A stretch of 64,000 nt of DNA from Flavisolibacter nicotianae (GTDB taxonomy: Bacteria; Bacteroidota; Bacteroidia; Chitinophagales; Chitinophagaceae), in assembly GCF_003628535.1 (NCBI RefSeq), contig NZ_RBCI01000003.1, positions 1 through 64,000 on the forward strand. The letters run 5' to 3'. Positions 59,190 to 64,000 of this stretch are shown here, one piece after another (position 1 is the stretch's first letter; each line of letters begins with the position of its first letter). The position numbers were made by a program, and so were the translations under genes. The notes beneath the pieces were generated by a model. It ran no database searches, was not told where the DNA came from, and saw only the letters and a program-made list of their open reading frames with translations.

Positions 59190-62100
59190 TTACTCAGTTT
59201 TTACCAGTTTCTGGATCTGGACGTATTCCTTTCCTTGCGCGGTGGCGACAATGCGGCAGTAATAGACTCCCGGCTTTAGGGGAGCCGTATTGTAATGAAT
59301 GCTATACGTGCCGGCCACGCGGTCGCCGGTGAATACCCGGGCGGCTTCCCGTCCCATTAAATCAAACACTTTAATAGAGACGTTGGCTGCCTGGGGAAGC
59401 GTGTATTGCAGGCTGGCCGTTTTCGCCACTGGGTTGGGGTAGGCATGGAATTTTAGCTGGCCACCGGTTTCAACAGCCTGTGGGCTGTTGCGCGGTGCGG
59501 CTACAGTTGCAGTGTACCAGTCGCATTGGCCAAGTTTGGCTCCTTTGTTCAGGAAAGCAGCCAGGGAATGGACGCTGACACAGATCGTATTTCCATTGTG
59601 GCAAACAAAAACCTTCCGGTCGGCCTTATTGTTGTCGCAATAAGGGTTGCGAACCGTAACGGTGAAGCTGCAGGTGGTGCTATTGCCACTGGCATCGGTA
59701 ACCTCGAAGGTATTAGTTGTAGTGCCAATGGGGAAGACAGAGCCACTGGGCAGGCCACCGGTTTGATGGATAACCGAGTTTTCGCAATTGTCGGTAACGA
59801 GGGGAGCTTCAAATCGCACAGCCGCACCGTCCAGCGATGTGGGGTTGGCAACGATGTTTGGCGGGCAGGCGAACACAGGCAATTGCCTGTCTTTAACCGT
59901 GACTTTGAACGAACAGATTTCGCCATTGCTGCTGGTGACATTCACCACTGTTGTTCCCACCGGGAAATAGGAACCCGAAGCAGGCGTTGCCGTTACGGTT
60001 CCGCAGGTCATGGTAGTGCCAACGCTAAAGTTGACAACAGCGCCACAATGGTCCGGATCGTTGGCGACCGTGATGTCGGCCGGGCAGGTCAGCTTGCAGA
60101 ACATGTAGCGTGTAAAAACCGGGAAGTGATCGGACGTCGTGGAAGCGTAGCTGGAAATCTGGCTGGCCACGTCGCTCAATACAGCCGCCGTTCCCGGCAG
60201 GTAGTAGGCCTGCATTTCATTGCTTAGCATCACGTGGTCGATCATGTCGTTGTAGCTGACAGTCGATTTTTTCCCGGCAAGGCTCAGGGCAAGCGTTGGA
60301 GAGAAGAAATGTGCCGGGTCTGTTGTAAAGGAATTATACGAAGAGGTGGTAAAGCCGGCCGTGATGGATTGGTCGAGATCGTCATTGAAATCGCCCAAAA
60401 CAACCACGTTGGCATTGGCAAAAGACGTGTTCAGGGTATCGTGCAATTCGGCTGCGGCTGCCTGTCTGCGGGCATACGAAGTTGCTGTCGGTGAGGTGTT
60501 GGCTTTGGCATGAACCAGTACAAAGTTCACTTTCCGGGTAACGCCATTCAGCGTCACGTCGGCCGTCAGCAGGAAGGGATATCGGCCGCTCGACCAATTG
60601 TTGTACGAAGTGCTGCTGATGTCCTGGTTATTGATCAGGGGGCGGGTTGTGACATTGCTGAACAGGTCTGTCCTGTATACAAAAGCAAGTTTTTGTGCTT
60701 CCGATAATGGACCACCGGCAGGATCGGGCGGGTTAACATGCGAGCCGTATTGCCCGATCACATAGCTGTAGCCAGGCATATTCGATACCACTCTGGCAAG
60801 GCGGCTTTCGTCAACGACCTCAACCAGTCCAAAAATATCGGCACCGATTCCTTTCAGGACAGTTTGTGCATTTTGTTCTTGCTGGTTGTCGTTCGTTGGG
60901 CCGAGCGTTGTACTGCCAAACCATTCCATGTTCCAGTTTACAACTTCGAGGGTAGTAGCCGGGTCGATACTGGTTCCGCTCAGCGTCAGCGTCTGTTGCT
61001 GGCTAGATGTGTTAACCGTGATTGAACCGGTAAAGTTCTGGTCGGCCTGGGTTGGAGTAAACCGCACATAAACCGTTGCGGATACATTGTTGGCTTCAGC
61101 TACAGTGAATTCAACAGCCGGGCTAAAACTGCTTCCGTCTTTCGAGAGAAGAAAAGGGCCATTGGCTGTGACCGTTACGTTTTCTACCAGGTCATTGCCT
61201 GTAAACGAGAAGGTTTTATCGGCTGTGTTGCCATTGGCGACATAGCCAAACTGCAGGTTGCCGGTGCCGACCGTGAGGCTGGGCGGCGGCGGTGTTTCGG
61301 AATTGACCAGGCTAATGTCGTCGACTGTCCAACGGGCACCATCCTCATCCGTAGATGTATAGACGAATGCAACGTGCACGTTGGCTTGCTTGAATGCCGC
61401 CAGGTTAATGCCGGACGAAAGCGTCCAGCTATTGGAAGCCTGCTGGGGAAACCGGCCGTTCAGATCTGCCCACGTATAATTTCTTGGATCGCCGGTGCCG
61501 GGATAATCGGTGGAAATTTTTAACTGCAGCGGAAGGCCGTTAAAGGCCGTGCGGCTCCAGAAAGAGAGAAGCGGAAAGGTTGTGCCGGTAAGATCAAATG
61601 CAGGCGAGATTAGCCAGTCCCGGTTCTGTACATTACTGCCGCCGGAAAAGCCGTTAATCTGCACGCCATAGGGAGCTTGCGCTGTGCCTGTGGGTGCCTG
61701 TGGATCCCGTCCGAAAGGTGTACAGGCCCAAACGACTGCTCCGCTTTCGCTGAACTGTGTAAAGCCATTGCTTAGTGCCCCGTTGCATGTGGAAAAATCA
61801 GCGGAAAGCAGGGTGTTGCCTGTCGTAAAACGCCAGGTCGTTGCATCGCTGATGCCAGGAAACGAATTGTTTGCAAGGTCCTTGAATACCCCATTTTCGA
61901 CGAGAATGTAATAGGTGGTATTTGTGGCGAGATTTGCCAGCGAAAAAGTGGCTGTTGTACCACCGACAGTCACACCTGCAGATGCAACGGAAACAGTTTG
62001 AACAGTGCTGTTGTCGGATGCTTTTTTGACGTAAATGTTGCCGCTGCCTTTTGCGATGTTTTCATCGAACGTCAGTGTTGCCGTTGCTGCGAGTGGAACA

Positions 62101-62840
62101 TCGGTGGCGCCGATAACGGGGATAGTTGTCAAAAGGGAAGGAGCAGTGACATCGGCGTTGTTATTTCCCAGTGAAAGCGAGAAGTCGTCGATGGCGAGGC
62201 CGTCGTCTGCACCGGAAGCATTAAAATCAGTCCAGCGGATAAAAAACGTAGCGTCTGCGGGGATAGAGAAGCCTGTCAGGGTAAAAGAAACACTTGAGCG
62301 AAAGGCGGGGTCGTTGCCATCTTTGGCACCTACCGTCCCGGCACTGACCGGTGCGGAAAAATCAAGTTCGTCCTTATTGATCCAGGTTCCTGTGGATAGG
62401 CTGGTTGCGTCCGTACTGTACTGGAAGTCGAGCCTGTCAGTCCGGCCGGTGGCGCCAAGACGCCATTGTTCACCGGTGAAACTGATTGTGAAGGTGGTAA
62501 GCGTCGCACCCGTTTTGTTCACGAAAGCAGCACCAACTGTAGGGGTCAGGGAGCCGGAAAGCAAGCCGCCAAAGGCCCGCTCCGGACTACCGGCGGCCCC
62601 AAAGCTGTAGGTGTCACCGGCATTGCCGGAGCCGGTACCGGCCGTATAGAAAGTGTTGGTATTGGTGCCGCTTTCCAGAAAGCCCCAGCCGGCAGGTGTT
62701 ATGCCGGAGGTGCCCGAAACTGCCAGCGAATTAAAATCCTGGGAGTACGTCCCACTGGTCAGTGAGATGGGAACCGAGGTTTGACCAAAAGAGGTCAGTG
62801 CAACGACAAGCGTTGCCAGAAGCGAGTACAATTTTCGCAT
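59190..62840 (-). CDS. Large T9SS-secreted endonuclease/exonuclease/phosphatase-fold protein
   Basis: A 1216-residue exported protein, ATG 62840 with signal peptide (LYSLLATLVVALTSFGQ). In order: a jelly-roll-like lamin/PEP-type domain (20-230), a Big_5 Ig-like domain (235-340, TIPVIGATDVPLAATATLTF), a cleaved-adhesin-like domain (345-525), a Big_12/choice-of-anchor-like strand region (530-640), the EEP nuclease domain (650-935), two HYR domains (940-1090) and a type A sorting domain (1135-1216). EEP residues: VVNWNMEWFGS, FGLVEVVD (metal Glu), VVLGDFNDD, YNDMIDHVML and SDHFPVF (catalytic His). It is predicted to be a surface or extracellular DNase or phosphodiesterase, perhaps for DNA or phosphate scavenging. 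Confidence 0.88.
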   Translation of the reverse strand: MRKLYSLLATLVVALTSFGQTSVPISLTSGTYSQDFNSLAVSGTSGITPAGWGFLESGTNTNTFYTAGTGSGNAGDTYSFGAAGSPERAFGGLLSGSLTPTVGAAFVNKTGATLTTFTISFTGEQWRLGATGRTDRLDFQYSTDATSLSTGTWINKDELDFSAPVSAGTVGAKDGNDPAFRSSVSFTLTGFSIPADATFFIRWTDFNASGADDGLAIDDFSLSLGNNNADVTAPSLLTTIPVIGATDVPLAATATLTFDENIAKGSGNIYVKKASDNSTVQTVSVASAGVTVGGTTATFSLANLATNTTYYILVENGVFKDLANNSFPGISDATTWRFTTGNTLLSADFSTCNGALSNGFTQFSESGAVVWACTPFGRDPQAPTGTAQAPYGVQINGFSGGSNVQNRDWLISPAFDLTGTTFPLLSFWSRTAFNGLPLQLKISTDYPGTGDPRNYTWADLNGRFPQQASNSWTLSSGINLAAFKQANVHVAFVYTSTDEDGARWTVDDISLVNSETPPPPSLTVGTGNLQFGYVANGNTADKTFSFTGNDLVENVTVTANGPFLLSKDGSSFSPAVEFTVAEANNVSATVYVRFTPTQADQNFTGSITVNTSSQQQTLTLSGTSIDPATTLEVVNWNMEWFGSTTLGPTNDNQQEQNAQTVLKGIGADIFGLVEVVDESRLARVVSNMPGYSYVIGQYGSHVNPPDPAGGPLSEAQKLAFVYRTDLFSNVTTRPLINNQDISSTSYNNWSSGRYPFLLTADVTLNGVTRKVNFVLVHAKANTSPTATSYARRQAAAAELHDTLNTSFANANVVVLGDFNDDLDQSITAGFTTSSYNSFTTDPAHFFSPTLALSLAGKKSTVSYNDMIDHVMLSNEMQAYYLPGTAAVLSDVASQISSYASTTSDHFPVFTRYMFCKLTCPADITVANDPDHCGAVVNFSVGTTMTCGTVTATPASGSYFPVGTTVVNVTSSNGEICSFKVTVKDRQLPVFACPPNIVANPTSLDGAAVRFEAPLVTDNCENSVIHQTGGLPSGSVFPIGTTTNTFEVTDASGNSTTCSFTVTVRNPYCDNNKADRKVFVCHNGNTICVSVHSLAAFLNKGAKLGQCDWYTATVAAPRNSPQAVETGGQLKFHAYPNPVAKTASLQYTLPQAANVSIKVFDLMGREAARVFTGDRVAGTYSIHYNTAPLKPGVYYCRIVATAQGKEYVQIQKLVKTE

Positions 62841-62860
62841 ATTCAAAAGGGTTTATCTAA

Positions 62861-62889
62861 CAAATGTAATCTGGCAACCATACCGGCAA
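62861..62889 (-). promoter_or_regulatory. Promoter of the secreted nuclease-like gene
   Basis: Minus strand: TACATTTG (62868-62861) with TTG (62889-62887) 18 bases upstream, a good fit to the Bacteroidota -33/-7 consensus, 20 bases before the start codon. Confidence 0.6.
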
Positions 62890-63050
62890 TGCGATCATCA
62901 TCAATTAATTATTAACAATGAGAGAAAGGGTTCTACAGGGTTGCCCACCCGGGGAAAGACTATTGATAAGAAAAAACGTTGGTGTGTAGGGAAGAACAAA
63001 TTTATAGGAGGTGACCGGAAGGTTTGCGAAAGCTGCGAGCAGTTGCTGGC

Positions 63051-64000
63051 TTAGTTTCTTTCGCTTAAACGCACATCCATCACCTTCAATTGCAGGTTTT
63101 TTTCACCGTTCCACTCATTCTCTTCGATCTTGAAAACGATATCCAGGGGCTGATTGTGCAGAAGCAAAGGCATTTTTTCCGCCATATTGAATCCAATGCC
63201 TGTTAAAGTATGATGATCCTGACGAAGCACGAAACGCAGGTGGGCTTCTTTTACCACTTTGCTCCACCCCGTATTGTAAACCTGCCGTGCACAAAATGTG
63301 GGCGACATGTTTTCCGGGCCGAACGGCTCCATTTGGCAGAGAATGTCGTAAAAGGATTTTTTGATGTCGCTGAACCGGATTTCCGCATCAATCACGATCT
63401 CGGGTATCAGCAGTTCCGGATGGATGGTGGCCTGGACCACTTCTTCAAACCGTTTGCAAAAGGCATCGACTTTGTCGGCTTTCAGTGTCATGCCGGCAGC
63501 ATAAAAGTGGCCACCATAGCCCAGCAGCAGGTCTTTACACTGGTGAATGGCTTCGTACACATTGAAGCCGGCGACGCTGCGGGCCGAACCGGCGACGTAG
63601 TCACCACTTTGGGTTAAGACGATTGTGGGCCGGTAAAAATGGTCAATCAGCCGGGAGGCAACAATGCCAACCACGCCTTTATGCCAGTGCGGTTGAAAGA
63701 GCACCGTGCTTTTGCGGCTGGCCAGCGAGTTATCGCTCTGTATGAGCGCCAGGGCCTCTTCGGTAATGCTGCTGTCGGCTTCTTTTCGGCTGGTATTGTC
63801 TTCATTCAACTGTTCGGCCCAGAACATAGCCTCTTCATAGCTATCGGCAATAAACATTTGTACCGCTTTGCGGCCTTCGTCCATGCGGCCGGCTGCATTC
63901 ACTCTGGGAGCAATAATGAATACCAGGTTGTTGATGTGGAATTGCTTTTGGAAACTGCTTAGATAGCTGAGCGCTTTAATGCCGAAGTTGGGATTTTGAT
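63051..64000 (-). CDS. recJ: Single-stranded-DNA-specific exonuclease RecJ (N-terminal part outside window)
   Basis: The frame runs from the window edge (NPNFGIKALSYLSSF) to a stop at 63051, giving about 316 C-terminal residues. RecJ signatures: APRVNAAGRMDEG (DHHA1 entry), WHKGVVGIVASRLIDHFYRP, GSARSVAGFNVYEAIHQC and LLGYGGHFYAAGMTL. The DHH motifs lie upstream, outside the window. The C-terminal OB-like domain runs to LQLKVMDVRLSERN. RecJ degrades 5' single strands in recombination and mismatch repair. Confidence 0.94.
   Translation of the reverse strand, partial: QNPNFGIKALSYLSSFQKQFHINNLVFIIAPRVNAAGRMDEGRKAVQMFIADSYEEAMFWAEQLNEDNTSRKEADSSITEEALALIQSDNSLASRKSTVLFQPHWHKGVVGIVASRLIDHFYRPTIVLTQSGDYVAGSARSVAGFNVYEAIHQCKDLLLGYGGHFYAAGMTLKADKVDAFCKRFEEVVQATIHPELLIPEIVIDAEIRFSDIKKSFYDILCQMEPFGPENMSPTFCARQVYNTGWSKVVKEAHLRFVLRQDHHTLTGIGFNMAEKMPLLLHNQPLDIVFKIEENEWNGEKNLQLKVMDVRLSERN

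Noticed and set aside
1-64000. CRISPR arrays, phage genes, transposases, anti-phage defence genes
   Set aside because: No regular direct repeats with unique spacers and no recombinase, nuclease-helicase or toxin modules were found.

Overview
The window looks like chromosomal DNA of a Bacteroidota bacterium, most likely family Chitinophagaceae. The evidence is C-terminal type IX secretion sorting domains on several exported proteins, a PorP/SprF protein paired with a CHU_C-type adhesin, a fused GldF-GldG protein, a MurF-alanine racemase fusion, bacillithiol enzyme BshA, a lycopene cyclase, and promoter-like TAnnTTTG elements with few Shine-Dalgarno sequences. No rRNA, phage, transposase or CRISPR array was seen. 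The one RNA gene identified with confidence is tRNA-Leu(UAG).

Layout. 1-9.6 kb: end of a large secreted adhesin, a GH65 glycosidase, then a block of two PAP2/vanadium-haloperoxidase-type lipoproteins alternating with two probable outer-membrane barrels. 9.9-12.6 kb: periplasmic trehalase and a DUF72 protein. 13.1-24.3 kb: two divergent operons for sugar oxidation. The minus operon holds an MFS permease, two Tat-exported TIM-barrel proteins, a GMC oxidoreductase, a Tat-exported Gfo/Idh/MocA oxidoreductase and a gluconate-dehydrogenase-subunit-3-like protein. The plus operon holds a cytoplasmic Gfo/Idh/MocA enzyme, a TIM-barrel isomerase, a lipoprotein cytochrome c and a DUF1080 lipoprotein. 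24.3-32.7 kb: housekeeping genes (PAP2, DUF983, murF, AI-2E, thioredoxin, crtY, methylmalonyl-CoA epimerase, cysteine desulfurase, IscA) and a candidate small transcript. 32.9-42 kb: gldFG, terC, murF-alr, ispF, dut, DUF4292, envC. 42-50.3 kb: bshA, M28 peptidase, bifunctional Rel, a repeat protein, lspA, a glycosyltransferase. 50.5-57.5 kb: response regulator, PorP/SprF with its CHU_C partner, tRNA-Leu, trigger factor, an RRM protein, a T9SS protein. 57.8-64 kb: rplI-rpsR-rpsF, a 1216-residue secreted nuclease-like protein, and the C-terminal part of recJ.

The most interesting unit is the 13.1-24.3 kb island. Its contents fit an oxidative route for glycosides: periplasmic oxidation by a GMC dehydrogenase carried by a Tat small subunit, electrons passed to cytochrome c, cleavage of the 3-keto-glycoside by the DUF1080 protein, and further processing by TIM-barrel and Gfo/Idh/MocA enzymes inside and outside the inner membrane. 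Trehalase and GH65 genes a few kb away suggest glucose disaccharides such as trehalose as one source. This is inference from gene content. Second-tier observations are the haloperoxidase/barrel block, a promoter-to-terminator unit of about 220 nt with a 22-residue Cys-rich ORF, and a likely S6:S18 autoregulatory leader on rpsF.
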